From: Protula sp. h YS-2021
Lineage: Eukaryota > Annelida > Polychaeta > Sabellida > Serpulidae
Direction of reading: 5' to 3'
Assembly: GCA_949752745.1 (NCBI GenBank)
Contig: OX457025.1
Location: 96,475,804 to 96,539,803, forward strand
DNA length: 64,000 bases
Part shown: positions 39,547 through 52,029 of the stretch, one piece after another
How positions within the stretch are numbered: position 1 is the stretch's first letter
Layout: each line of letters begins with the position of its first letter
The notes under the pieces: generated by a model
What the model was told of the DNA's origin: nothing
What the model saw: the letters and a program-made list of their open reading frames with translations, nothing else
Database searches by the model: none
Translations under genes and position numbers: made by a program

Positions 39547-41685
39547 CTGAAACAGCCATTTCATAATTACTCTATGCATTATTTCTTCTTCAAAAGAGGT
39601 AGTAATAATAATTAATAGTAGTGGTAGTAGAAGAACTGTAGAAGCAGTAGTATTTATGAAGAAACTAATCATTAGGACAGGATGGATGAAATAAAATGAA
39701 TGAATTAAAATTACTCCCCTCCCTCCTTTTTTTACGAAACTGGCACTCCGCGCAGACAGCGTCTATCCTTAAAATTATCTCCTTTCTCTGTGTTGTTTTA
39801 TTTGGACACCCAGAGTAACACATATGACATCAAGTGCTCCTCCCAACTTCCAGGAGTTTGCTCTCGTATACTATCGCCTCCATCAGTAACTCCCGCATTG
39901 GGGAAAATGTTTTGTTTTCATTTTTTTAAATAGCACGGTGCGTTCATTGCTATTGTTACATATTTTGAGAGGAAATGCGCAAGATTTTAATCTAACTTCC
40001 GGTTTGCTCGTCAGTATTTCTCTGAAATGAACTGCCGCTGGATCATTCTGAATCAGCATTTTATCACAGAACAATACGCGTAACAAGTGGTATATGGATC
40101 TTGTCATACCGCATCCTGCATCCTGTAAGGTAACCGATTGATCGACATCTTTCGAAAGCTTTCCATCGTTTGAGATCAAAGTTGCTCGTTAGTCAGATTT
40201 CTGAAGCGCTGCTGCTAACAGGCCAGACATATTACCTGTGCTATAGTTAGAGTACTGCAGTTTATCATTACAGACTGAAAACATTCGTTTGTTTTCAAAC
40301 GTCTTTCTTCCATTTCAGCAGGGTAAAAATCAAGTGTTATAAGGAATCAGAGTAAAAATAGATCATCGCTTGAATTGTTTCTCTTTTAATTTGTATGATG
40401 TTTTACTTTAAAAATCGTAATATGACGGAATGCGTTGAAGCTCCAGGAAGCTTTTCATGTTTTGACGCTTGATATCTCAAAAGCTGTTGCAATTAGGGTT
40501 CTGTTCAGGGAAACATTTTTACATTACTTTTCACAGGACTTTATAAATAATTTAAAAAGCGATGATGTTGTAATTTTCGCAAGCCGGTCGTGACATCGGT
40601 CTAGTTTATTCAGTTCGCTTTCTGGTGCTTGAGATTTATCCGAAAACTGCGACTTTTCAAGACATTTTACTTCAGTTATCAGACTGAGCGAAAGAAAACT
40701 GGTGGCTGAAAACTAAATACTGGCAAATAAACAGAAATAACTGACAAAAAGCACTTATTTTCTTTTCTGGCCTGCTGTGATAAATATTAACATAGATAAC
40801 AGATCGTTTTGTTTTACCAATAAAGTAGCCAGACTGTCTTGTGTACCATTTTTAACGGTTGAAAGAGCAACGACTAAGCGCAAACAAGAAACAGAAAAAA
40901 TAGCAATAAAATCTTCAGGCTAAAATCTGACATATTTCTCGTGCTACAAATGAAATTGTCTAAAAATGCGCCATTGGCCTTGTTTAAGGCAAACCTAATT
41001 CGTTTCCTTCAGGCTATGTAGGACAAAACACGTGAGCTTATCGGCAGACATTTTTTTCAAAGGGGAAAAAACAGGATAGAACCAAACGGGTTTTAATAGC
41101 AATTGTAATGAAATATTACTGTTATATATCTCATTTTAAAAAGACATATGAATAATATATTGAAAATATCGCCTGATTTCTCATTCCGCGACCGGGTCAC
41201 TAAAATCACAAATAATGAAAAAAAAGGGAAGTGACCAGACCAGGTGCAGAAAAAAATCGATTAATTACAATTTCCATGCCTCGCTAAAAAGTTTTAAGTG
41301 AAAATACTTGCCCCATAGGGCAGAGATAGTACTGAAAATTGCCTATAAGAAGAGATATAATTTTGTGCTCGTCCTTTGACACTTTTTCATGCAAGAAACG
41401 TCGAATAAAACCATGAAACCATCTTCTGCGCCGAAGAAGCGTTACAGAAAAAAACAACAAAATATTACTTTTCGTTCGGGTCAAATTTCCTTTAAAACTG
41501 AGGGGGGGGGGGCGTGAAGAAACAGGACTAGTGTTCTTCCCGGTGTAATACCAAAAAGGTAGCAACCCAGAAATATAATTACAATAATAATTATAATGAT
41601 AACAATTATAATAATAATAGCAATAACAACAATAATACCACTTATAACAATAATAACAATAATACCAATATTGAATAAAAAATAC

Positions 41686-41857
41686 CTGATTTTCCAACTT
41701 TCCGTGGTCCCACCACAGCAATACGTATCTCCTTTTCTGTCGCCGGCTTCTTTAAGATGCGCCTTTCCCACGACAACGAGCGCCGGCGCATGGCGCTCTC
41801 CCTCGCCTCTGATCCGTTGGCGGGAGAAGCAGATTGATCACCGGCCTGGCTACTCAT
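41686..41857 (-). CDS. Ras-like small GTPase, exon 1 (copy II)
   Basis: 172 nt, ATG 41857 to donor TCAG|GTATTT (41685). P-loop GPRKVGKS intact; one residue differs from copy I. The reading frame is preserved while flanking intron sequence has indels, which suggests recent duplication or constraint. Confidence 0.75.
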
Positions 41858-42537
41858 ACCCTTTTAATTTACAACTTGCAATGCAAACGCCACTGCCGTG
41901 AAATTCCAGTTACATTCGTGTTACTAGCATGCACCAATTCTAGGTTTTAACATTTTTTAAATAATTAAACTGTGAATTACCCTTCTCAGTTAAAGTTAAA
42001 ACGAATATCCAGTTCTTGGCATTTGAAAAAATATTTTTAGTCCTAACTATTCTGTTCGATTTCGATAGCACCAAGAGTCACCATGTAAAATGAAAATTGT
42101 AAGTAACTAATCTCGTATTATCGCCCTTAGATCGTGTGGCACGACTTGTCCACACGGACAAACTGATGTCTTGTCTTTTGTACTACAAACTATATTTTTA
42201 TTGGCGTTTCGAATGCTTCGATAAAAAAATCCAATGTTTGCCAGGGTCGTTGGCACTGCCGATAGTGAATCTACAAGTGATGTTTTAATCCAGACCCATT
42301 TTATTAAGCTACATGATTTAAGGAACTATTCGTATTTATTGACACAGTTGTATGGATTTGTTGCAATTTCGGATAACCTCCAGTCCAAGTGGTTTCTCAC
42401 ACAGATAATAAATCCAGTCCACCTGTGCTGAGTTGTTATGATGTAACTTCTCATCTACGGCAGCGCCAAAGGGACGGCACACAGTATATTTTGATTCACT
42501 CTAGTTAATGTTGCCTTCTTAATTAAGACCAACCGGC

Positions 42538-42720
42538 CGCTCTCTCTCTCTCTCTCATTCTCTCTCTCATTCTTTCTTTCTTTCTCTCTCGCCCTCTGTC
42601 TCCTTCACTCTCTGTCCTCTCTCTCTCTCTCTGTCATTCTCTCTATCTTTCTTTCTCTCTCGCCCTCTCTCTCTCTCTCTCTCCTCTCCCTCTCTCTCTC
42701 GCCCTCTCTCTTTCTCTATC
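42538..42720. repeat. (CT)n-rich pyrimidine microsatellite, copy II
   Basis: Shorter counterpart of 27733-28010; it marks the end of the duplicated block. Confidence 0.9.
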
Positions 42721-42723
42721 TTC

Positions 42724-42910
42724 CCAGCAGGCAAAAGACGTAAAATAAGGTATGAAAAAGGTCCCAATATGGTCACGACGTGATCCAAACCAAATCAAGA
42801 CATTTAGAAAATCCCAAAAAGGTCTCATTTTGGTCGCGACGTTAATGATATTCGACAAGTCCGAAAAGGTCCTATTTTGGTCACATCGTAAAGAGGTCAC
42901 AAAATAGCTC
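42724..42910. mobile_element. MITE-like fragment starting CCCAGCAGGCAAAAGACG
   Basis: Abrupt start after the microsatellite, with a CCCAG end resembling the MITE at 24611. The interior repeats GGTCNCATTTTGGTC and CGACGT motifs in both orientations. The right end is not clear. Confidence 0.45.
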
Positions 42911-43257
42911 TACAATCCAAGTTGCCTTCCTTGCTTGTTTTTTCCAATAATTGAGAAATATTTTCAGTTCTAATGGCAGTAAAAACAAGATTTTAAAAAA
43001 TTACAGATCGAAATTGTTTAAAATACGCCAAATGTTAGTTGAAAGTCAATATTTAAGAAAAATCATGCATAAAGTAAAAAAAAATCTATTTGCATATAAT
43101 ATTAGTTGTAAAGTCGAAATTTTAAGGCGGTCTCGATAATTCCTATTTTATACAATATATAATATATACAGAGAAAAATAATAAAACTAAAAAATCTATC
43201 AAAATAACAAAACGCTCGCAAAATATTGGAGTGCAAATGATATTCCGATAACAATAG

Positions 43258-43624
43258 CAGGGGTGCACATAAGACCTTCGCATTTCGCCATGGCGAAGGT
43301 GAAATCCATTTGTCGAAGGTTAACAGATTCACCTTCGCCAATTTGGCGAAGGTGAATTTTTTCATAATCAAGTTTGATGAAAAGTTAAACGCTTCAGATG
43401 AAAGCTACATATCGGTCAGCACTGAGTAACTACCGATGTAGCTCTATAATGACATAACGTGGACAATATAGTTAAGAAGATGTATAGTTTATATGCAATA
43501 AACGAATTAAGTTAAAGTATAGTAACAGGGTTAATTTGGCGAAGGTGAATTCGATTTGGCGAAGGTGAGCTGAACGCCCTTCGCCAAATTGGCGAAGGTA
43601 AAAAATTCCTTATGTGCACTCCTG
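43258..43624. mobile_element. hAT-like MITE with TTCGCCAAATTTGGCGAAGG hairpins
   Basis: A 367-bp element with ends CAGGGGTGCACATAAG and CTTATGTGCACTCCTG, flanked by CAATAG on both sides (an 8-bp CAATAGCA is possible if the end is read two bases inward). It contains two pairs of ACCTTCGCC/GGCGAAGGT palindromes near its ends. CAGGGGTG is a common hAT terminus. Confidence 0.75.
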
Positions 43625-43630
43625 CAATAG

Positions 43631-44500
<870 letters not shown>

Positions 44501-44516
44501 GACAGTTTGTGCTGTT

Positions 44517-44600
44517 GTAGGTTCGACTTCTACAGAGTGCTCGCACAACGATGTCTTGTGCAATAAATGGACGCTGTCCGGTGGTAGCACAACAATAAGC
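44517..44600 (+). repeat. T-arm-like hairpin repeat, copy 1
   Basis: GTAGGTTCGACTTCTAC hairpin followed by a second stem (GCACAACGATGTCTTGTGC) and CCGGTGGTAGCACAA. Related copies are at 45358-45440 and 47155-47235 (inverted). Confidence 0.6.
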
Positions 44601-44651
44601 CAATTCGCAGTTTCGGATCTTACCGATGGGTGTCGTTTCGACTACAAATTG

Positions 44652-44996
44652 ATAAGCCAATTTGCACTTTCGGATTTTTCCGGTGGAGGTGTTGTTTCGA
44701 CTGAAAATGCAGGGGGATAAATTATAAAGAAATGATAAGGGAAAAACATCAAAATTCTAATTTTCTTTCAACATGCACACTTTCAAATTTATAAAGCCAT
44801 CATATGATCTTTTAAAAATTATTTTACATATTTATTCAGTCCCTTTAATAAACATGTGAATATGTTTCTAGCAAAACGGAATTTTGTTGATTTTTGCCGT
44901 TTCTTTCCTATCATTTCTTTATATCCTTATCCGACCTGAATTCAGCCGTAACGCAAAAACTTTTCGGCAAAAGTCAAAAGTGCGAATTGGCTTATT
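44652..44996. mobile_element. ATAAGCCAATTCGC-ended MITE, copy 1
   Basis: About 345 bp, ends GATAAGCCAATTTGCACTTTCG and GTGCGAATTGGCTTAT, with CCGAAA/TTTCGG inner inverted repeats. A partial second copy follows at once (about 44997-45284), sharing the junction. Other full copies are at 47836-48178 and 63621-63956. Confidence 0.75.
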
Positions 44997-45284
44997 GGGA
45001 TAGATTATAATGACATCTTAAGGGAAACACATCAAAATTCTAATTTTCTTTCAACATGCACACTTTCAAATTTATAAAGATATCATATGATCTTTTAAAA
45101 ACTGTTTTACATATTATTTAGTCCCATTAATAACCAACATGTGAATATGTTTCTGGCAAAATGGAATTTTGTTGATTTTTGCCGTTTTTCTTCTATTATT
45201 TCTTTATATGATCCTTATCCCAACTAAATCCAGCTGAAACGCAAAAACTTTCCGACAAAAGTCGAAGTGCGATTTGGCTTATAT
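44997..45284. mobile_element. ATAAGCCAATTCGC-ended MITE, partial tandem copy
   Basis: Repeats the interior of the neighbouring copy (CATCAAAATTCTAATTTTC and so on) and ends GTGCGATTTGGCTTATA. Confidence 0.65.
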
Positions 45285-45357
45285 AAGTACTCTCATGCAA
45301 AACCACAATAACTGTTAAATTTTTATGTCAAAGGTCATTGCTGATTGCTGTTTGCTA

Positions 45358-45440
45358 TTGTGGGTTCGACTCCCACAGAGTATTTGCATAACGATTTCTT
45401 ATGCAATAAACTTGTACTCACCGGTGGTAGCACAACCAGA
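45358..45440 (+). repeat. T-arm-like hairpin repeat, copy 2
   Basis: GTGGG-TTCGACT-CCCAC (45360-45376) is a perfect 5-bp stem with a 7-base loop, matching a tRNA T-arm and the B-box consensus. A second stem, GCATAACGATTTCTTATGC, and CCGGTGGTAGCACAAC follow. No complete tRNA cloverleaf (acceptor, D or anticodon arm) is seen, so I do not call a tRNA gene. Confidence 0.6.
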
Positions 45441-45642
45441 TGAGCATGAAACTAGAACAAGTAAGAAATAAAACTGGTTGGGACCCCCACCCGAACAAAT
45501 CCTCACAGGATATAATTATTTTCAACAGAAGCTGTATGTTGACACTGTGTTAGATGGATAAGAGGTCTGAAAATTTTATACATGAAGTTCCACCTGTAGT
45601 TTAGATCATGACAGAGAAAAAAGAACGAAATGATTATAACTA

Positions 45643-47059
45643 CAGTAGCCTCCATTTAAGTCAAAATCGGTTTAGTCAAATTTTCGCTTTACTCAAATTA
45701 AATTAAAAGTCCCGATATATTTTACTATGTAAGTCTTTTAAATTCACCACTTAAGTCAAATTTTTAACTCAAAGTAATTTTTTTGAACCCTCAAAATTTT
45801 TTTTGCAAGAAAATCCTTGTATTTTCACCAAAATAACACGGAAACTCATGTCTCAGTTGTTTGCATATGCCAACCCCCTTTGTGTAGAATTAGTGTGACT
45901 TTGCCTCTACATATTATGACAGTGTTGCTAGAAGTAAACGGTGGCGTAAATCATATATATTTCAGAAGGTCGCTGTAAATAAAATATAAAAAAAAGATTT
46001 GTAACTCTGTTATAAATACAGATGAAATCACTTAATCGCATACCGGTTAAACGCATAAATCGGTTAACCGCATATTATTCGCAAATCCCAAACCATTTCC
46101 AATGCTATCTTTTGGAAATATAACCGGATAATTGCATACCGCTTAATCACATAAACTGGATAAACGCATAGCTTGTTCCCGTTAAAATGGGAAGCACACC
46201 GGTTAATTGCATAATTCTGGGTGACTATCCAAACAGTGCCACACTTAAAGCGGAGTAAGGGAGTGAGCTGCTCCTCGTTTATTTATCTAATGCATTGTCT
46301 TCTGTTTGTTGTCCCATTGTGTACATTCACCAACCCCACTCGCGGTTGTTAACAGTGAGTCTCGAACTCACCGCACTGTCTCAGTTCTCACTAGATAATG
46401 ACCTTTATCTTAATCCCCGCACTGCCTTAGCTGACGTTAGATAGTAGCCTGCAACTCCTAATCCCCGCGCTGCCTGAGCTCTCACTAATAATGGCCTGAA
46501 ACCCTTAATCCCCACGTTGCCTCGGATAACCGTGAGCGCGAAGTCATCATTTAAATACGCAGCCAAAAAGACATTTTACCATTTATAATTCGAAACTGTG
46601 TCGGTTATGGTTAATTCGTCAAAATGGCAGAAAGTAAATCGAAATGAAAAGACCTAAGCAATCGTTACTTTTCTTTTTTGTTGGAAAAATTAAATGCGGC
46701 GATGAGGAGGGGCGGGGTGCACCTCTAATAACTACCGCAAATGAAAAAAATAGGTACGGCAAGAGTATTCCGGATAAACGCATATATCGGATAAACGCAT
46801 AACAGGGCTTGGCAAATTGGCTATGCGATTAACCGGTTTCGTCTGTAGTAAGCATTAATATGATAAATTATTTGTGTCACAGCCGAATATTATTCATCAT
46901 ATAAAACAATCGCCATACCATAAAAACAACAAACACTTTATGCGAAACCATGATAGTCACGTGACCACTCGACAGGGCCAATCTCGGATAACTCAAATTT
47001 CGGTTAACTCCAAGTATTTTGCTTGGTTCCGACCACTTTGACTTATCGAGAGTTTACTG
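45643..47059. mobile_element. pogo/Tigger-like MITE (outer)
   Basis: Ends CAGTAGCCTCCATTTAAGTC and GACTTATCGAGAGTTTACTG between TA dinucleotides, typical of pogo-type elements. Interrupted by a second TA-flanked element at 46019-46845. No transposase frame found. Confidence 0.7.
46019..46845. mobile_element. pogo-like MITE (nested)
   Basis: An 827-bp element with ends CAGATGAAATCACTTAATCG and CGATTAACCGGTTTCGTCTG, TA on both sides. Inner subterminal repeats (GGTTAAACGCATA, CGGATAAACGCATA) occur at both ends. It also contains a small tandem repeat of CCCGCNCTGCCTNAGCT at about 46370-46520. Confidence 0.75.
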
Positions 47060-47154
47060 TAATAGATGTACAACTATAAATAACTATAGATAAACTGCTT
47101 TAATGTCTTAAGCAAACGGTTTTTACACTTGAACCAAATAGTCACACCTAAATC

Positions 47155-47235
47155 GCTGTACTACCACCGGAGAGTGCTTGTTCGTTGCATAAGAAATCGT
47201 TATGCCAGCACCCTGTGGGAGTCGAACCCACAATA
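47155..47235 (-). repeat. T-arm-like hairpin repeat, copy 3 (inverted)
   Basis: Reverse-orientation copy with GTGGGAGTCGAACCCAC (47215-47231) and the second stem. With copy 2 it brackets the pogo-like elements as an inverted pair 1.7 kb apart. Confidence 0.6.
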
Positions 47236-47835
47236 GCAAAAAGCGATAAGTTTATAATAATATAAAACTTTTTTCTTGTATTCTTTTAACTACATATCTT
47301 TAATGGCATGTTTGGCAATTTTCAAAAGTATTATGCATATTATGTATTATAATTTTGAGCCCATAATCATGCTTCCATTTTTTACCCATAATATTGAACT
47401 TGACAATTTTATTTTTAATTAAAGTAACTTGACAAAAAACAAATAAACAGTCATGAGTAGAGTTAGATATGGTAGTGAAAAATGGATATCCCTAGATAAA
47501 ATTTTTCAGGATAATCAAAGTTAAAAGTCGAACACATTAATTTTGTTATAATTATGTATTGTTTCCAATCGTCCTGCTGTTGCTCGAAATGGAAATTTTA
47601 AGAATTCTTCCGACCCCCCCCCAATCCCTCCACTCCCCTCTTCCCGCCTTTTTTTTCTTTATTACTACTCTTTACAACAATGACAAGCAAGAACCTATAA
47701 TTCATTTCAGTGTCCGGTCATCCTGGCCAAACTTTTTAATGGCTTAACAGCACATAGAGAGCGGTAAAAGGGCATAAAATTGTTAATAGTGTTCGCCTGT
47801 AACTGGGTTTGGTTTGCTTCAAGACATGCCACAAC

Positions 47836-48178
47836 AGGCCAATTCGCACTTTAACTTTTGCCGAAAAGTTTCTGCGTTTCGGCTGAATTCATTTGGGATA
47901 GGATCATATAAAGAAATGATAGAAGAAAAAAACCGGCAAAAATCAACAAAATTCCATTTTGTCAGAAACATATTCACATGGTTGTTAAAGTGACTGAATA
48001 ATATGTAAAATAGTTTTTAAAAGATCATGCGATGGCTTTATAAATTTGAAAGTGTGCATGATGAAAGACAATTAGAATTTTGATATTTTTCCCCTATCAT
48101 TTCTTTATAATCTATCAGAAAAAAATGCAGTCGAAACAACACCTCCACCGGAAAGACCCGAAAGTGTGATTTGTCTTA
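47836..48178. mobile_element. ATAAGCCAATTCGC-ended MITE, copy 2
   Basis: Opposite orientation to copy 1, with the same interior (AAAATTCCATTTTGTCAGAA, AAAGTGTGCAT). The right terminus is degraded (GTGATTTGTCTTA). Confidence 0.7.
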
Positions 48179-48179
48179 C

Positions 48180-50600
48180 GCATTGCGGCTTCGGAACTCT
48201 GAAGTGGTTTATACTGACCTTTAGTTACTTCTATTCATCAAGATTCTTGTGAAATATGCATAAACATGCTATATACAACAAAATATATCGTAACATTCAT
48301 ATCCTAAACGATAACACTGAAATATGTACTGTGAATAACAAATCAAACATATAAATTACACGGAATTATTTGACAGCGATTTGTTTATATGAGTGATAAT
48401 ATGGTAAAATTACAATTTGAACGACTTTAACAAATGGCTTTAGAATACGAATGCATATTTAAAACCAGGAGCCATTGTTTTTTTTTCAATATTACAAGGA
48501 GGGTGTTCAGTACTTCATTTTGTTACCATTTTCTAATTATTTCTCAGATGCCAATTTTATTCGCTTCCCACGAGAGCTCACTCGAAGATATCGCAAGAAG
48601 TCTCGAGAGTGTGATTTGGCTTATTTTGCCGCGTGTTTCGAAAAACTAAAAAGACCTCCAGGAATGCAAAAAACAATGTACCTGTCTACGATAAAACACG
48701 ATCTACAAAATAAATGCATCTACTCAATTTCACAAGGCAAAAAAATTAGCACATAACCGAATTAGGTGGAGAGACTTGTATAGAAACGCACAGAGCTTTG
48801 CTATGTAAAGTATCGACGACCGCGTGTTTCAGTAAGTATAAGTTATACTACTAAAAATTTCCGGGTCGTTTGTTTTTCTATTCATGTCTTTATATCCTTA
48901 TCCCAACTGAATGAAGTCGAAACGCAAAACTTATGAGCAAAAGTGTAAAGTGCCAATTGGCGTATTGGTTGATCAACATCATTTGCTCATCATAATCAGT
49001 AATTATCCATGTTCTAACCTTACTGTTTTTAGCATAGATAAATAAGCCAAATCACACTTTGAGTGTTTCGAGTAAAATGCGCAAGAATTTCGACTGCCAA
49101 GAACGGGGCAAAAATACATGTAACTTAGGTTAAATCCGCCTGTGCCTGTAGTGTCGCCACCTCCCGAAAACAACAATTATCCCAGAAACGATATTTTTGC
49201 CGAACTTTCCGACAACTGCCACTGGTTCTCTAATGCAAAATACTGAGCTGCTATAAGTAAACCGTCAGTATACAATATGAAATCAGGTTTATGCTCACAA
49301 GTAATCCTTATAGCTCTTAGCGAAGCGATAGTCTTACAGTTTCCACTTAAAATTTATATTTCCGGATGATAGAATAAAGTGGCGAGTTACAGCTCAAAAA
49401 TCCTGCCCGAAAAAATACATCGGCCTTGCATTTTCGTAAATCACAACATTTTACTTCGTACATAACAGAAAGCTTGTGTAAAATCCTATATTTGCTACAT
49501 ACAAAAGCATATCACGATCGCGTCTAAAATACGAACGTTATTGCGCAAAAACCATTGAAAAGTGGCAGACGGTCCTAGGTTACTGGTAGAAAACTATAGA
49601 AGAAATATTGCAAACACATAGAAGAACTGAACTTGAAACCATTTGTTAAAATCTTTAAAAAGTTTTTAAAATAGCATTGGGGTTGTTAACAACCCGACCG
49701 GTATTTGGTGCAAGGGAAATTTTTAACATTTAGGCGAAATTTCTCTATCATTTCTTTCATTTTTTATGGGGTTATTTTTATTCGAAACGCAGAATTTTCG
49801 CGCATTTTAATGGGAACGCTTAAACTGTGATTTGGCTTATTTTGACAGTATTTTGACTTTTTTCGATATTGAGTTGTCATGCTAGTGAAAAACCTGTCAC
49901 CGCATGTATCTAGCTCCAAGTCAGCTCTTCCTTATTTATACCTTATATATTTCTTTGGAGCTCCGCATGTGTCAAGTATGACAGAAAAAACTTTTGTTGA
50001 TTATTTAATGTGAAGAGTTGAAGCAGTCTAAATATGATAAATTCCCGGGAGATTCGAGAGGTATGGTAACTTGTTACTTTAGCTGCAGCCTCGCAGACTC
50101 GCAGTGTGGTACTCTTGACTACGGAAAACAAATGCAACCTTAGCGAATCAGGTCCAAGGAACGTCATCAATAAATAGGTTTTGTAATGAAAGTGAGGGTT
50201 ATTCGACAGAATCACGAGACATGTAAAGTTATGTCAAGGATGTAAATATAAACACCTGTGAAGAAGATATCAGCACCTGGCGGTGTGTTCCTGGTAGTCG
50301 TGGAGGCAATGCTGTGGGACTCTTGATGTAGTTTCCTGTCTGGAATCCGTCCGCCTGTTCGTGATGACACGTCAAATGCATTGAACCAGTAACAACGCCT
50401 CTCATATCGCAGTGCGCTATTAGTTTTGAACAGTTCCTGGCCAAGCGGAGTGATCGTTACAAGTAAGTGTGCTACGAGCCTGCGTGTCAAGGTACTTTGC
50501 GTGTCTGGGACGCTGTGTGCGTTCTTCTCTGGTGAATCAGCATTTCACGGTACTATACTACATCCTTGTCACCGTGAAGTTTCGCATCAAAGTACTGTAT
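48180..50600. other. MITE debris, no gene recognised
   Basis: Isolated GTGATTTGGCTTATT-type termini at about 48620, 48955, 49045 and 49835 suggest worn copies of the same MITE. Short frames only; the frame at 50212-50490 shows no domain. Confidence 0.4.
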
Positions 50601-50604
50601 TTGC

Positions 50605-50690
50605 TGTATTTAGGCCCCAACCCTCCGGATTGGGGCCTATAGGTTTGGGGTGTCCGTCCGTCCGTTCGTCTATCCGTCATCGCTCTATAC
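50605..50690. repeat. GGCCCCAACC hairpin and CCGTCCGTC dispersed repeat
   Basis: GGCCCCAACCCTCCGGATTGGGGCC forms a hairpin, followed by a GTCCGTCCGTCCGTTCGTC run. Similar CCGTCCGTCCGTC runs lie at 33840-33875 (inverse) and 61745-61765. Confidence 0.6.
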
Positions 50691-50964
50691 CCCTATGAAT
50701 TTGGGGGGGGGGGCGGTTTGGACCTGCGTGTGTTTCACAAATACTTACTTGTTAAATGAGAGTTGCATTTCCCTTCAGTCAGTGTGTTTAGGGGTCGATT
50801 CACAGCAAAGGTGTATCCCAGTGTAGGGTAGATATGTTAGGTCGCCTTGTTTTATGAGAAAAAAAAACAAGACAGTTGCTTGGTGGTGCGTTAGGTGTGG
50901 TGGAGTCCGGTAAATTGTTTTTTTTTTTGCATTAAACTAAAGCGGCAAGTGGCCGTATCGCCTT

Positions 50965-51420
50965 CTTAAAAAACATTTAGAGGTTACTACCTGTTGATCA
51001 AATTTAATTACATGTTGACCTGAGTGTCAGTGTGAACCCCCCTCCCTAGTTATTGTTATTTTTTAATTTAAGCTAGAGTTATTTCAGTTATTTAAATGAA
51101 TTGGATGAAGCAATGGGCTGATATACAAGAGGCGTTGCCAAGTAAAATCAATCCGTGAAATCCGTGGTTTTAAGTAACTGCCGATTGGAACTGCGTCTAT
51201 CCTCAGTCAATGTGTAAAGCTGTGTTCATGCAGTGCTGGGTTGACTCCATTTAAAAAAATGAAACAAAAAAATTCAAAAGTTACTGCCTGTTGATAAAAC
51301 GTAACTGGATATTGACCGTAAGGTCAGTCGTAAACCCCCCTCCCCTCGTTCTCGTTTTTTTTTCGGGGGGGGGGCGTGAGCTAGTGATTTCAGTGAACAG
51401 ATAGTAAAATATACGCTGAA
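50965..51420. repeat. Imperfect direct duplication of about 300 bp period
   Basis: ACCTGTTGATCAAATTTAA...TTGACC...AACCCCCCTCCC at about 50990-51050 is echoed at 51285-51350. No coding content. Confidence 0.5.
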
Positions 51421-52029
51421 GTGAGGCGGCATTATTATTTTTTCTTTGGTTTCTGTGAAGTGTGGAAGTGAAGTGAAACGGAAACAGTAGCAGGTTGTTT
51501 TACGGTAAAGTGTACGTGTGCGAGTACTTTCATGATAACGGTGCCACCGAAATAAATGTGTGTTTTTTCTTACTTTACCATTGTTAGGATTTAAAAGTGA
51601 GATCAATACGAGAGTTTAAATCATTATTTATCATAATTAATAACCAGGTGCATTGAAAAGGTTTAAAGTGGAGGAAAATACGTGCTCCACAAAAGACCAT
51701 AACCCCTTTGTTTAAATATTTGGTCACTTGGCTTTGGCCACGTAGCATTTAAAGGCCAGAATGTAAACAAACATTGACATTGCTGAAGCTAACTTTTCTG
51801 CACTTTTATGAACAAATAAATGATATACAACTCACTAAAAATTGTGCCTGTTTTACAAAAGGGTGTATGGACATGAACTTTCTGTAACTGTTTGAATAGT
51901 AGGGACTGGTATGCATGATTCGTGCCTCAGTGCATATGAAGTTGACCCCTGTTAGTGGAACAATGAAATGCTTCGTAGCTCTGACAGAGAGATATACGAC
52001 TATTTGCTACCTCCCAAAAGAATTAATTT

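Larger units (their letters stand above)
33910..42720. repeat. Segmental duplication, copy II (interrupted)
   Basis: 33910-34544 and 39178-42720 correspond to copy I with the LINE and MITE removed. Copy II is broken by the Ngaro-like element and lacks the last GTPase exon, because homology ends just inside the final intron. Confidence 0.85.

Noticed and set aside
45358..45440. tRNA gene
   Set aside because: Only a T-arm-like hairpin and a second stem are present; no acceptor, D or anticodon arm could be built.
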